A stretch of 64,000 nucleotides of DNA from Flavihumibacter solisilvae (GCF_000814475.1 NZ_JSVC01000015.1:1-64000); one strand, 5' to 3'; counted from the stretch's first letter, positions 34,438 to 42,739 are shown. Translations and numbers: made by a program. The notes: a model not told the origin generated them from the letters alone.

Positions 34438-36261
34438 ATGACGTTGAAAACCCGTATTTGTCTCGCCGTGATAAGCCTGTTTTTTCAAGATCTGTCGTGG
34501 GCACAAACCGCGAATGTAAAAGCGCAGGAATATCACGGCGGGCATACCGGTTATACTACCGGTAATGCCCATTCGCATAACGACTATGAGCGGCCATTCG
34601 CTTTCTGGACTTCCTGGAACCAGGGTTTCGGTTCAATTGAAGCAGATATTTTTCTCGAAGGAGAGGAGCTGCTTGTGGCTCATGATAAAGCGCAGCTTGC
34701 GGGGAAACGGACACTCGATTCTCTTTATCTCCGGCCGCTTGAACAATGCATCAGGAAAAATAACGGGAAGGTTTATTCCGGGAATGACCGCAGGCTGCAG
34801 CTCATGATCGACATCAAGACGGCAGCCACTCCGACCTTGCAGAAGCTTGTGGAAAAACTGAATGCATATCCTGCAATTACCTCCTGCAAGACAGTAGACA
34901 TCGTGATCTCAGGTAACCGCCCTGATGCTGCCACCTTTTCCAGTTGGCCCGAATGGATCAGGTTTGATGGCGACCTAAAGCTGGAGTACAGCAAAGAAGC
35001 ATTGCAAAGAATTAACATGCTGAGCGGCAATTTCAAAAATTATTCTTCCTGGAATGGCAAAGGTCGTCTGCCGGAAGCTGAAATGCGGAATTTGCAGCAA
35101 CTGGTCGACAAAGCGCACAGGTTAAATAAAAAGATCCGTTTCTGGAATGCGCCTGACATGATCAATAGCTGGTATACCTATATAGATCTGGGGTTCGATT
35201 ATATCAATACGGACCATGTGGAAGAACTGGGTACCTTTTTCCGCCAATTACCCGACAGGTATGTGCAGAAAATTTCGCAGCATGACGTATACCAGCCATT
35301 GCATAAAAATGATGGCAGGACTAAGAAAGTAAAGAATGTTATTCTGCTGATCGGTGACGGAACGGGACTACCACAATGGTATGCCGGCTACACTGCAAAC
35401 GGTGGAAAATTGAATGTATTCAATATGCGGTACACCGGTTTGTCAAAGACCAGTTCATTCGATAATTACATCACCGATTCTGCACCAGGCGCCACTGCAT
35501 TTTCCAGTGGGGAAAAAACCAACAACCGTGCAGTGGGAGTAGACCATTCGGGAAACAGGCTGATCCTGCTGCCTGAGATCCTTCAGCGGAAGCGCATAAG
35601 GAGTGGCGTTATTACATCCGGGGATATACGCGATGCGACACCTGCGTCATTTTATGCGCACCGGTCAGAAAGAAGCGACTATCGTGGTATCGCCAATGAC
35701 CTGGTACAATCACACCTCAGCCTGCTGATGGGATCGGGGAAGCTTGAAATCCCGACCCTCGATAGCATTAAATCGTTAAATAAAAACCTGAAACTGGAGA
35801 CAGATGAAGTTGCTGGTCGTCCGGCTGCCGAAAGGAACGGGTGGGCAGGCAATGCATTTGATTCGGCAGTCGCTTTACTCTCGACAGGAAATGAAGGTTT
35901 TTTCCTGGTTGTGGAAGGTGCACAGATTGACCATGGCGGACACGCGAACAAACTGCCTTACCTGGTGGCTGAAGTACTGGACTTTGATAAGGTTATCGGT
36001 AAAGCGATGTCATTTGCCGATACGAATGGCGAAACCCTGGTGATCGTAACGGCAGATCATGAGACCGGAGGTTTGACCCTGACAGCAGGTGATATCGGGA
36101 GGGCTGTAGTAGGCGGGCAATTTTCAACATCGGATCATACTGCGATTCCTGTGCCTGTCTTTGCTTATGGACCAGGGGCAAATCTCTTTACAGGTGTTTT
36201 TGAGAATACGGCAATCTTCAAATTTATCCTGCAGGCATTTGGTTTTCCTTCACAAAAATAG
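34438..36261 (+). CDS. GDPD/PI-PLC-like domain fused to alkaline phosphatase
   Basis: 607 residues, exported (signal to about residue 23, LSWAQ). Residues about 42-285 are a phosphodiesterase TIM-barrel: GNAHSHNDYERP, GSIEADIFLEGEELLVAHDK (Glu, Asp, His of the metal site), LQLMIDIKTAATPTLQKLVE, ending INTDHVEEL. Residues about 300-605 are an alkaline phosphatase: VILLIGDGTG, ITDSAPGATAFSSGEKT with nucleophile Ser348, VEGAQIDHGGHAN and VTADHETGG for the zinc sites. Together they could release an alcohol and free phosphate from a phosphodiester. Third gene of the SusCD operon, 19 bp after SusD. Confidence 0.9.
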   Translation: MTLKTRICLAVISLFFQDLSWAQTANVKAQEYHGGHTGYTTGNAHSHNDYERPFAFWTSWNQGFGSIEADIFLEGEELLVAHDKAQLAGKRTLDSLYLRPLEQCIRKNNGKVYSGNDRRLQLMIDIKTAATPTLQKLVEKLNAYPAITSCKTVDIVISGNRPDAATFSSWPEWIRFDGDLKLEYSKEALQRINMLSGNFKNYSSWNGKGRLPEAEMRNLQQLVDKAHRLNKKIRFWNAPDMINSWYTYIDLGFDYINTDHVEELGTFFRQLPDRYVQKISQHDVYQPLHKNDGRTKKVKNVILLIGDGTGLPQWYAGYTANGGKLNVFNMRYTGLSKTSSFDNYITDSAPGATAFSSGEKTNNRAVGVDHSGNRLILLPEILQRKRIRSGVITSGDIRDATPASFYAHRSERSDYRGIANDLVQSHLSLLMGSGKLEIPTLDSIKSLNKNLKLETDEVAGRPAAERNGWAGNAFDSAVALLSTGNEGFFLVVEGAQIDHGGHANKLPYLVAEVLDFDKVIGKAMSFADTNGETLVIVTADHETGGLTLTAGDIGRAVVGGQFSTSDHTAIPVPVFAYGPGANLFTGVFENTAIFKFILQAFGFPSQK

Positions 36262-36270
36262 CTTCAGCCT

Positions 36271-36325
36271 TTTCTTAAACCAGCTTATGTTTTTTCCATG
36301 GCATAGTCCGCACATTTGTGTTGTT
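36271..36325 (+). promoter_or_regulatory. operator-promoter cassette, copy 1
   Basis: About 46 of 55 bases match 42102-42156. It contains CTTAA (36274-36278), a 6-bp centre ACCAGC, then TTATG (36285-36289), a T run, and CACATTTG (36311-36318), close to the TAnnTTTG -7 box. It drives the LytTR gene at 36392. Confidence 0.6.
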
Positions 36326-36391
36326 ATCAGCCCGCTACCCACAACATATTTGAACATTGTAACGAAACAAACCTGGTCACTTTTAAAAAGA

Positions 36392-36799
36392 ATGAAAATG
36401 GAATCGCTGGCAAAATCACATTATGACACTTATGGTGAGCATGCAGTGCAGGAAGGAAGCAAGACAAGCTTTCTCGTGTACAAGAATCACACGTACCGAA
36501 CCATTCCCACGGAAAGTGTGGCTTACTTCACACTTAAGTTTGGCGGAATCGTCCTGGTTGCAATGGACGGAAAGGAATATACCCTGAATTATTCGCTGGA
36601 GCATATCCAGCATCTGGTGTCTTCCCGGCAGTTCTTCCGCCTTAACCGGCAATACCTGGTCAACTTCTCTGCTGTTGCAGAGGCTGAACATTACTTTGCC
36701 CGTAAACTACTTGTTAAACTGATCATCCCCACTACTGAGAAGCTGCTGGTTTCAAAAGAAAAGGCAAGCAGTTTTCTGCACTGGCTGGAAAACCGTTGA
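36392..36799 (+). CDS. LytTR-domain DNA-binding protein without receiver
   Basis: 135 residues from the ATG at 36392 (36398 is also possible; the longer open frame overlaps the phosphatase gene). A short N-terminal arm is followed by one LytTR domain: SFLVYKNHTYRTIPTESVAYFTLKFGGIVLVAMDGKEYTLNYSLEHIQHLVSSRQFFRLNRQYLVNFSAV. The F-x-R-x-N-R-x-Y-L-V signature is intact. LytTR domains bind pairs of ~9-bp direct repeats about two turns apart. With no receiver domain, its signal must come by other means, as in stand-alone LytTR proteins of Bacteroidota. It shares its promoter cassette with the gene at 42190. Confidence 0.9.
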   Translation: MKMESLAKSHYDTYGEHAVQEGSKTSFLVYKNHTYRTIPTESVAYFTLKFGGIVLVAMDGKEYTLNYSLEHIQHLVSSRQFFRLNRQYLVNFSAVAEAEHYFARKLLVKLIIPTTEKLLVSKEKASSFLHWLENR

Positions 36800-36816
36800 T
36801 CGCCGGGAATGATATA

Positions 36817-38706
36817 CTATTGGCGTAAAAACCGGCCAGTGATCCGTGTATCACCTTTTTTGATCAGTACCAAATACGACCCGTTGGGCAGGTGGCTGGT
36901 GTTTAATTGGTATTGGTTGGAGCCGCCGCTCAGTTGCTTCGATTCTTGCGAATGATTTCTGCCGTTCATGTCAACAATTTCAATCGTAACAGATTCGGTT
37001 TTTGGATTGCTGATTACAAGGTTCAGCTGGCCCTGGCTAACGGTCGGGAAGAGCTTTTCCAGGGAGAACCTGTTGTCGCCAAATTGGACTTTCAATGCCG
37101 TACTATAAGCCGGCTCGCGGTTTTCAGCAACTGTCCTGATCCTGTAATAGCTTCCGTTCATAGGGCGCGGATCAATGAACTTATAATTTTGTTCACCGAT
37201 GCCATCCGTAGGGATCTGGCCAATGACCGCATAATTCCCATTCAGGGATGAAGCCCTTTCCACCTCGAAATAACTGCTGCCCTGGGTGTTGGCGGTCCAG
37301 CTTAATTGTACTGAAGTTTGTTGCGGTACTGCCCTGAAATCTGTAAGCTTTATGGGCAATACCACACCGATCATTCCGACGCCAAACGATATTCCTGAAG
37401 ATCCGATCGTTGGTATCGTCGTGCTGCGGTTAACAGTATTCAGCAGGCCATTTCCTGCACCGAATGAGGTCGTCCAGTCATTGGCTGCCGCATTAAAATA
37501 GGACATACCGATGTTGGAAGTCAGCTTCGCAAATGAAGGGCCCTCTAATGGCTCCTGCCACCCCAGGTTAATGGAAGTTGGAGTAAAGTTGGCTGAAGAA
37601 GTGACCCGCCATACAGCATCTACCAGGTTCGATTTCTGGGCATTGCTAAATGCGGTACCATTCGATTGGCCATTATTTGTCATGCCTTCGAACACAGCAA
37701 TAGTCAGGGTTGGAAAAGTAAGCCATCCCCGTTGTATTGACAGGGGCAGGTAGTTGTTTGCTGTTCCGATAGGGAACTCGAGTTCGAATAAAAGGATGGA
37801 AAAGGTTTTTGTAGCTGTGCTGGATCTGCCTAACTGGATATAATTGGTTGCGGATGCGCCGCTGATGGATGCGTTCTGGTTAATTTTACCGTTTGATTCC
37901 AGGAGCCTGATAAAACTTGAGCTGGCCGACGTATTCAGGAAACTTATATCTCCATCCTGGTTCATCTCTGCATTGTTTCCTTTAAAATCGATAATGCTGT
38001 TATTCATATTCAAGGCAGCTTCCTGGTTGTACCTGGCTGTATTCCCATCGAAGTTGATGAAGCTGTTGGTGAGGGAGACAGTGCCATTACTGGTCAGCGT
38101 TACTGAATTGCCTGTAATATTTACAGTTGACGATTGAAGCGACAGGTTGCCGGTGGTAGTAAAAGTTTTGTTATTGCCGTTAAGTGTAAGTGTTCCCGAG
38201 GTAAGTCCAAAAGTCGAATTGGCACTTATGGAAAATGTATTGTTTACGGTAAAAGCGGAGCCATTAAAGGAAGCAGTAAAGTTGCCTGATGTTCCGGACC
38301 GGCGGATTTCCAGGTTATTGAAAGTCTGGTTTCCTGCTGCATATGAAGTTGTACCCGATGTATTTTCAAATATGGCTGTCGATAATGTACCCCAGTTGAT
38401 ACTGGTTCCGGCTGTAAATGTTACCGAATTGCTTTGCATCAGGAAGGTGAAATTCCTGCCTGGCATCGTCACATTGGAGGTGTTATTCCAGGTGTGGCCG
38501 GCCCTGATTGTAATGGTATTGTTATTGTTCAGAGAAGCGGATGATGGAGCAGTGGTTGCATTGACCCAGCTGGATCCGTTGAATGACTGCCAACTCGCTG
38601 GCGCATTGAGCCTAACAGTACCATTTGAACGGTAGTCGCCGTTGCGTTGTGCCCACGCGTATGCACACAGTAAAGTCATCAATAGGAGTACGGATGTACG
38701 TTTCAT
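36817..38706 (-). CDS. secreted T9SS cargo protein with repetitive beta domain
   Basis: 629 residues from the ATG at 38706 (the frame is open to 38811). Signal peptide about 1-20 (LLCAYAWAQ). Residues 25-300 are Asn/Ser/Thr-rich strands of a right-handed beta-helix look (NTFSISANSTFGLTSGTLTLNGNNKTFTTTGNLSLQSS...). Residues 445-540 resemble a fibronectin-III-type unit (VQLSWTANTQGSSYFEVERASSLNGNYAVIG). The last about 80 residues are a type-A type IX sorting domain (LEKLFPTVSQGQLNLVI, ... NTSHLPNGSYLVLIKKGDTRITGRFLRQ). Predicted to be exported and attached to the cell surface by the type IX system; ligand unknown. Confidence 0.85.
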   Translation of the reverse strand: MKRTSVLLLMTLLCAYAWAQRNGDYRSNGTVRLNAPASWQSFNGSSWVNATTAPSSASLNNNNTITIRAGHTWNNTSNVTMPGRNFTFLMQSNSVTFTAGTSINWGTLSTAIFENTSGTTSYAAGNQTFNNLEIRRSGTSGNFTASFNGSAFTVNNTFSISANSTFGLTSGTLTLNGNNKTFTTTGNLSLQSSTVNITGNSVTLTSNGTVSLTNSFINFDGNTARYNQEAALNMNNSIIDFKGNNAEMNQDGDISFLNTSASSSFIRLLESNGKINQNASISGASATNYIQLGRSSTATKTFSILLFELEFPIGTANNYLPLSIQRGWLTFPTLTIAVFEGMTNNGQSNGTAFSNAQKSNLVDAVWRVTSSANFTPTSINLGWQEPLEGPSFAKLTSNIGMSYFNAAANDWTTSFGAGNGLLNTVNRSTTIPTIGSSGISFGVGMIGVVLPIKLTDFRAVPQQTSVQLSWTANTQGSSYFEVERASSLNGNYAVIGQIPTDGIGEQNYKFIDPRPMNGSYYRIRTVAENREPAYSTALKVQFGDNRFSLEKLFPTVSQGQLNLVISNPKTESVTIEIVDMNGRNHSQESKQLSGGSNQYQLNTSHLPNGSYLVLIKKGDTRITGRFLRQ

Positions 38707-38917
38707 AATAGGTATTAAATCTTGATCGACGGATTGCGTCTTTGCGTAGGATTTCTGGATTGCTGGTCTTTGGATACGAAATTGGACGATTATTCTGCGA
38801 TTCGGGTTCAAAGCAAATGAAATAAGTGGAAAGTATTATTCTTCCATAGGTAGTATTCGACAGAATGGCTAAAATGAACGATAAGTGTAAACGACTACGG
38901 CTCATTTGCCGCAAGCC

Positions 38918-38948
38918 TTTGAAATTCACGGATTGGCTATTATGTTTG
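38918..38948 (+). promoter_or_regulatory. consensus Bacteroidota promoter
   Basis: TTTG (38918-38921), 19-bp spacer, TATGTTTG (38941-38948) is an exact TTTG-N19-TAnnTTTG match. It lies 54 bp before the ATG of the lipoprotein gene at 39003, so the 11-bp repeats (38969-39001) fall in the untranslated leader. Confidence 0.7.
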
Positions 38949-38968
38949 CACTGCTTAATAAACCAAGG

Positions 38969-39001
38969 AAACCCTGACTAAACCCTGACCAAACCCTGCC
39001 T
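38969..39001 (+). repeat. 11-bp tandem repeat in the leader (AAACCCTGAcy, three copies)
   Basis: Units at 38969-38979, 38980-38990 and 38991-39001 read AAACCCTGACT, AAACCCTGACC and AAACCCTGCCT. The block ends one base before the ATG at 39003, so it would occupy the ribosome-binding region of the mRNA. Confidence 0.75.
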
Positions 39002-39002
39002 T

Positions 39003-39800
39003 ATGAAATATTCATTGCTGGCAATAATGTTATTTGCCGCATTCCTGTCCTGCACGCCCGACAGTCCATCCGAGACTTCCGAACTCATCCCCTCCAGGTA
39101 TGATACCTGTCGCATTGCTTTATTAAGACAGGGTACGGATACTGTTATCAGTATTGCCTGGAATGAAAGAGGACAGCTGGTTGAAGGCGGTAATAGGCGG
39201 TATGAATATGATATGAACAACCGGATCATCAGATCCTTTCATCCGACCCAAAAGAATGAGGTGTTTTTCTCTTATGACAACCAGGGACGCTTAGTTGGTG
39301 CCACCCATGTAAGGGACCATTCCGGCACGTTGGCTCCGGACACTACATATTACGAGTTTGAATACGAATGGTGGGAAAAAAAGCCCCGCAAGCGACACAT
39401 GTATTATGATGAACGTAACGGGGGCAAGGCTGTTTGCCAGACTTACCAGTTTATGTACAATACATCCGGTGATATTGTCAATGCTATTCTGTTTCTGTCC
39501 AATGGACAGCGGGTACAGGAGATTACCTATTACCATGATACAACAAAGAATTTCCTTGGCAGCTTATCAATTGCCGACGGTTGTACAAATGATATAAACG
39601 CCGGTTGGTTCGATTACCTGGTTTCGCCCTGGAATGAACACAATATCCTGTCCGCAACAAGTGTTTCTTATGGTGGCTGGCCAGGTTCAAATGAGGTAAT
39701 TACCTACAAGTATTTTTTCAACGAGAATTATGTGGACAGCATTATCATAAATGACGGCAGGCGTTTCAAGCCTGTAAGTTTAGGCTATCTCTGCAAATAG
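39003..39800 (+). CDS. lipoprotein with YD/RHS-like beta repeats, unknown function
   Basis: 265 residues. Lipoprotein signal with FLSC (Cys17, about). The mature protein carries short strands of the N-x-x-G-x-L / Y-x-Y-D type (WNERGQLVEGGNRRYEYDMNNRIIRSF, FFSYDNQGRLVGAT, YQFMYNTSGDIVNAILF), as in DUF4595-like and RHS/YD proteins of Bacteroidota. Function unknown. It is followed on the same strand by a second, larger lipoprotein with the same kind of repeats. Preceded by a consensus promoter and a tandem 11-bp repeat. Confidence 0.75.
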   Translation: MKYSLLAIMLFAAFLSCTPDSPSETSELIPSRYDTCRIALLRQGTDTVISIAWNERGQLVEGGNRRYEYDMNNRIIRSFHPTQKNEVFFSYDNQGRLVGATHVRDHSGTLAPDTTYYEFEYEWWEKKPRKRHMYYDERNGGKAVCQTYQFMYNTSGDIVNAILFLSNGQRVQEITYYHDTTKNFLGSLSIADGCTNDINAGWFDYLVSPWNEHNILSATSVSYGGWPGSNEVITYKYFFNENYVDSIIINDGRRFKPVSLGYLCK

Positions 39801-39910
39801 TTTTTCCATACAAATTGATTTTTTGCCTCCAAATGCTAAAATTCTGTTAAGGCGATTTTTCTACCCAACGCTTTTGTTTCCGGTGAGGGTATTACTGGAA
39901 AATAAAAACG

Positions 39911-41440
39911 ATGAAGCAATTATCATTAAACCTTATCACCCTAGTATTAGTAACCGTTTTCAATGCCTGCAGCAAGGAAAAGATTGAAAAACCGCTGCCA
40001 CAACCCGGTCAACCCGTAAATAGTTCCTTCCGCATTGTGATTGATAACCTGCCAGCTGCTGGCCAGTCACACGAAGGATTATATGCAATCGCCACCGTAA
40101 CCAATGAACAGGAAGAAGCGGTAATGGCCGATCGAAAACTGCCTTTGACCTTGGATGGCAAGTACAGTTCAGCAGAACTGAAACTTCCGGCGGGTAAGTA
40201 TAAGCTGACGAAATTTGTTGTTTTTGGAAAAGACAATAAGGTGATGTTTGCCGCACCGCGATTGGGCTCCGACCAGGCTGCCGGTGTACAGAAGCCGTTA
40301 TCGGCTGCTTTTTCCCTGCCGACTACAGAAGTGCTGGCGGTAAAAGTGGAAGTGCTTTTCGTAATTGCCGGAGAGCAGCCTTCTCATTACGGTTACCCGG
40401 CTGGTACTTTTAACGAACAGCCTGGAGGTCCCGCACCTGACAACAATCCCAATTTCAGGATTAAACTTAAAACAGTAATCTCCAATGGGAATGTAGTATA
40501 CGATAGCATTGCCTCGCTTTTAAAAATAACTACCTGGGACGAACGAAATGAATGGTCAAGCCGTGAACTGCAGCTTGAACCGGGTACCAATGATATAATC
40601 CTGCCGAAATCAGCTTTGAAGTTCAAATTCCAGGTTTGGAAATGGGGACACACCGACGAAATGACCCTGCTCCGCCAGGACCTTGATTCCAATACCGTTT
40701 ATACTATCGGTGGTCGCCGTGCTGCAAAAAGGCTGAAATCTGAATTGGTATATACACTCGTATCAGGCGCCTACAAGGCCGAAAGTAAAAATGAATTCAT
40801 CTACGGGCCAAACGGAAAGCTGAATAAGATCATTTACCGCTTGAAAAGAAAGGACGGAACTCCTTACATTGCCAATACCGAAGATTTCAATTATTCTGGT
40901 GACCGGGTGGAGTCAACTGTAAAGTCCGACGAATTTGGCAACTTCATCAGCTTTACTACGTTCCAGTATGATGCCCAGGGTAAATTGGTTGACATCAGGC
41001 AAACTGACAATAGCACAGGGGCAACCAGGGCTGCAGTAAGTTATCAGGCTTTGGACGGTTCATTTATGATACAGGCCAGGTATGGCTTTAGTACCGGTAT
41101 GATGTTGAACAGCAACATGACTATGACCGGAGGCAATATGGTAAAATTGGAAGCCGCAACGGCAAATGGGAACAGCGAAACTGGTCTTTACCAGTACGAT
41201 TTTAACATCAACCCTTATGCTAATATGGGCTGGCCGGACCTGATGTTCAGCCGGAATTCCAAAAATAATCTTACCGGTCAGCAGAAAACTTATCATGGCA
41301 GTTTTCCTACAGCAGATCCGTACAGTTTTGAATACAAATATGATGATTTCGGCTACCCGCTTGAGCTTATTAAAAGCTTTAAGTCGCCCACCACAGGCCA
41401 GCACCTGTTTACCACGAAAACAGTTTACAACTATTATTGA
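39911..41440 (+). CDS. two-domain lipoprotein with YD-like C-terminal repeats
   Basis: 509 residues. Lipobox FNAC at Cys20. Residues 37-275 form a beta-sandwich-like part (RIVIDNLPAAGQSHEGLYAIATVTNEQEEAV, ELKLPAGKYKLTKFVVFGKDNKVMFAAPR), reminiscent of surface adhesin/DUF4784-type domains but not identified. Residues 285-505 have YD-like units (NEFIYGPNGKLNKIIYRLKRKDG, TTFQYDAQGKLVDIRQTD, FEYKYDDFGYPLELIKSF). Probably a surface lipoprotein; role unknown. A strong terminator follows. Confidence 0.75.
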   Translation: MKQLSLNLITLVLVTVFNACSKEKIEKPLPQPGQPVNSSFRIVIDNLPAAGQSHEGLYAIATVTNEQEEAVMADRKLPLTLDGKYSSAELKLPAGKYKLTKFVVFGKDNKVMFAAPRLGSDQAAGVQKPLSAAFSLPTTEVLAVKVEVLFVIAGEQPSHYGYPAGTFNEQPGGPAPDNNPNFRIKLKTVISNGNVVYDSIASLLKITTWDERNEWSSRELQLEPGTNDIILPKSALKFKFQVWKWGHTDEMTLLRQDLDSNTVYTIGGRRAAKRLKSELVYTLVSGAYKAESKNEFIYGPNGKLNKIIYRLKRKDGTPYIANTEDFNYSGDRVESTVKSDEFGNFISFTTFQYDAQGKLVDIRQTDNSTGATRAAVSYQALDGSFMIQARYGFSTGMMLNSNMTMTGGNMVKLEAATANGNSETGLYQYDFNINPYANMGWPDLMFSRNSKNNLTGQQKTYHGSFPTADPYSFEYKYDDFGYPLELIKSFKSPTTGQHLFTTKTVYNYY

Positions 41441-41457
41441 TTCCTGTATTATGGACA

Positions 41458-41492
41458 GCCCGCTGAACTATTTGTTTTGCGGGCTTTTTTTT
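41458..41492 (+). terminator. intrinsic terminator before the Crp/Fnr gene
   Basis: GCCCGC (41458-41463) pairs with GCGGGC (41479-41484) around a 15-nt loop and is followed by nine T. It ends only 18 bp before the ATG at 41510, so the regulator must start its transcript inside or just after this hairpin, or be expressed by read-through. Confidence 0.85.
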
Positions 41493-41509
41493 TGGAAATT
41501 GGTTGCCGG

Positions 41510-42097
41510 ATGTCAGAAAACCTGTACAATCATATAGCTAAATTCATCCCGCTTGTCCGCGAAGATTTCGCCGAAATTATGCTGTTCTTTGACAGCCAGT
41601 CGGTAAAGAAGAAGCAAAACCTTGTAGAGGAGGGGAATGTCTGCCGGGCCAATTATTTTGTAGAGAAGGGCTGCCTGCGCATGTTTTTCCTGGATGTTGA
41701 CGGAACAGAGCAGACCATCCAGTTCGCCATTGAGAATTGGTGGATGACGGATATCGAAGCATTCAATAAAGGGAAAAAAGCTGCCTTTTCGATCCAGGCT
41801 GTGGAAAACACGGAAGTGCTCGCGATCACCAAATATGAAATGGAAAGAATGCTTGGTACCTATCCTTTGATGGAAAGCTATTTCCGGCAGGTTTATGAAA
41901 GGGCTTATGCCGCTTCGCTGTTCCGTGTAAAGTATATCATGCGGTTGTCCAAGGAAGAGATTTATGACCATTTCTCTGGTAACTTTCCTGAATTTGTACA
42001 ACGGATCCCGCAGAAGGTCCTGGCCTCTTTCCTGGGTATAACTCCAGAGTACCTGAGTGAGATCAGGAAGAAACGGATGACCAGGAAAACGAAATAG
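41510..42097 (+). CDS. Crp/Fnr-family transcription regulator
   Basis: 195 residues from the ATG at 41510 (a TTG at 41477 lies in the terminator). Beta-roll domain: KKKQNLVEEGNVCRANYFVEKGCLRMFFLDVDGTEQTIQFAIENWWMTD; C-terminal HTH: RIPQKVLASFLGITPEYLSEIRKK. It is of the same type as the regulator at 12299. It lies just before the AhpD-like gene and is a candidate controller of the CTTAA-N6-TTAAG cassette. Confidence 0.92.
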   Translation: MSENLYNHIAKFIPLVREDFAEIMLFFDSQSVKKKQNLVEEGNVCRANYFVEKGCLRMFFLDVDGTEQTIQFAIENWWMTDIEAFNKGKKAAFSIQAVENTEVLAITKYEMERMLGTYPLMESYFRQVYERAYAASLFRVKYIMRLSKEEIYDHFSGNFPEFVQRIPQKVLASFLGITPEYLSEIRKKRMTRKTK

Positions 42098-42101
42098 CTC
42101 C

Positions 42102-42156
42102 TTTCTTAAACCAGCTTAAGTTTTTTGCGTGGCATAATTTCCAAATTTGTGTTGTC
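42102..42156 (+). promoter_or_regulatory. operator-promoter cassette, copy 2
   Basis: Contains the perfect palindrome CTTAA-ACCAGC-TTAAG (42105-42120), a T run, and CAAATTTG (42142-42149) at exactly the same distance as in copy 1 (37 bp from the operator start). It drives the gene at 42190. Confidence 0.65.
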
Positions 42157-42189
42157 AATAAACAATCAAATTTATAAAGTCACACAACA

Positions 42190-42633
42190 ATGGAAAACAG
42201 AGTTAATATTCAAAATGCACAACCTGCAGCATATAAAGCAATGTATGGATTGGAAGCTTTCCTGGCTGGTACTGAACTGACCAAAACACAAAAAGAATTA
42301 ATTAAGATCAGGGCGTCCCAGATCAATGGATGTGCATTCTGTATAGATATGCATACCAAGGATGCCTTGAAATATGGCGAAAGCGCCCAACGGATATTCC
42401 TGTTGAATGCCTGGCGCGAAACTGACCTGTTTACTGAAGAAGAAAAAGTTATTCTTGCGATAACTGAAGAAGTTACGCTTATTCATCAGAATGGCTTAAC
42501 TGCAGCCACCTATGAAAAGGCAAAGAGATTTTTCAGTGAAGATGTAATTGCCCAGCTTATTGTAGCTGTAGTGACCATTAATGCCTGGAACAGGATAGCA
42601 ATCAGCACAAATTTACCTGTTCCAAAAGGATAA
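42190..42633 (+). CDS. carboxymuconolactone decarboxylase / AhpD-like protein
   Basis: 147 residues, cytoplasmic. AhpD core with the redox pair Cys48/Cys51 and His55 in INGCAFCIDMHTKDAL. Such proteins are alkylhydroperoxidase-type reductases or related decarboxylases; the CxxCxxxH site favours peroxidase/thiol chemistry. It sits between Crp/Fnr and TetR regulators and an epoxide hydrolase, and shares its promoter with the LytTR gene. A strong terminator follows. Confidence 0.92.
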   Translation: MENRVNIQNAQPAAYKAMYGLEAFLAGTELTKTQKELIKIRASQINGCAFCIDMHTKDALKYGESAQRIFLLNAWRETDLFTEEEKVILAITEEVTLIHQNGLTAATYEKAKRFFSEDVIAQLIVAVVTINAWNRIAISTNLPVPKG

Positions 42634-42656
42634 TGGAATTTGCAGGTATATGCACA

Positions 42657-42686
42657 CCCGCAGAACAATTGTTCTGCGGGTTTTTT
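42657..42686 (+). terminator. intrinsic terminator after the AhpD-like gene
   Basis: CCCGCAGAAC (42657-42666) pairs perfectly with GTTCTGCGGG (42671-42680) around AATT, followed by six T. Confidence 0.93.
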
Positions 42687-42725
42687 GTCAGTTGGGCTTT
42701 AACAGATTTTTTTGTTGGGTTATTT

Positions 42726-42739
42726 GGAATGTACGTTCC
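42726..42739. promoter_or_regulatory. palindromic TetR-type operator (GGAATGTACGTTCC)
   Basis: GGAA-tGTACg-TTCC is symmetric except for one position pair. It lies 61 bp before the TetR gene at 42801 and fits the size and symmetry of AcrR/TetR operators, so autoregulation is likely. Confidence 0.55.

Noticed and set aside
38947-39001. CRISPR-like or telomere-like repeat (AAACCCTGA)
   Set aside because: The units touch each other with no spacers and number only three; a simple tandem repeat.
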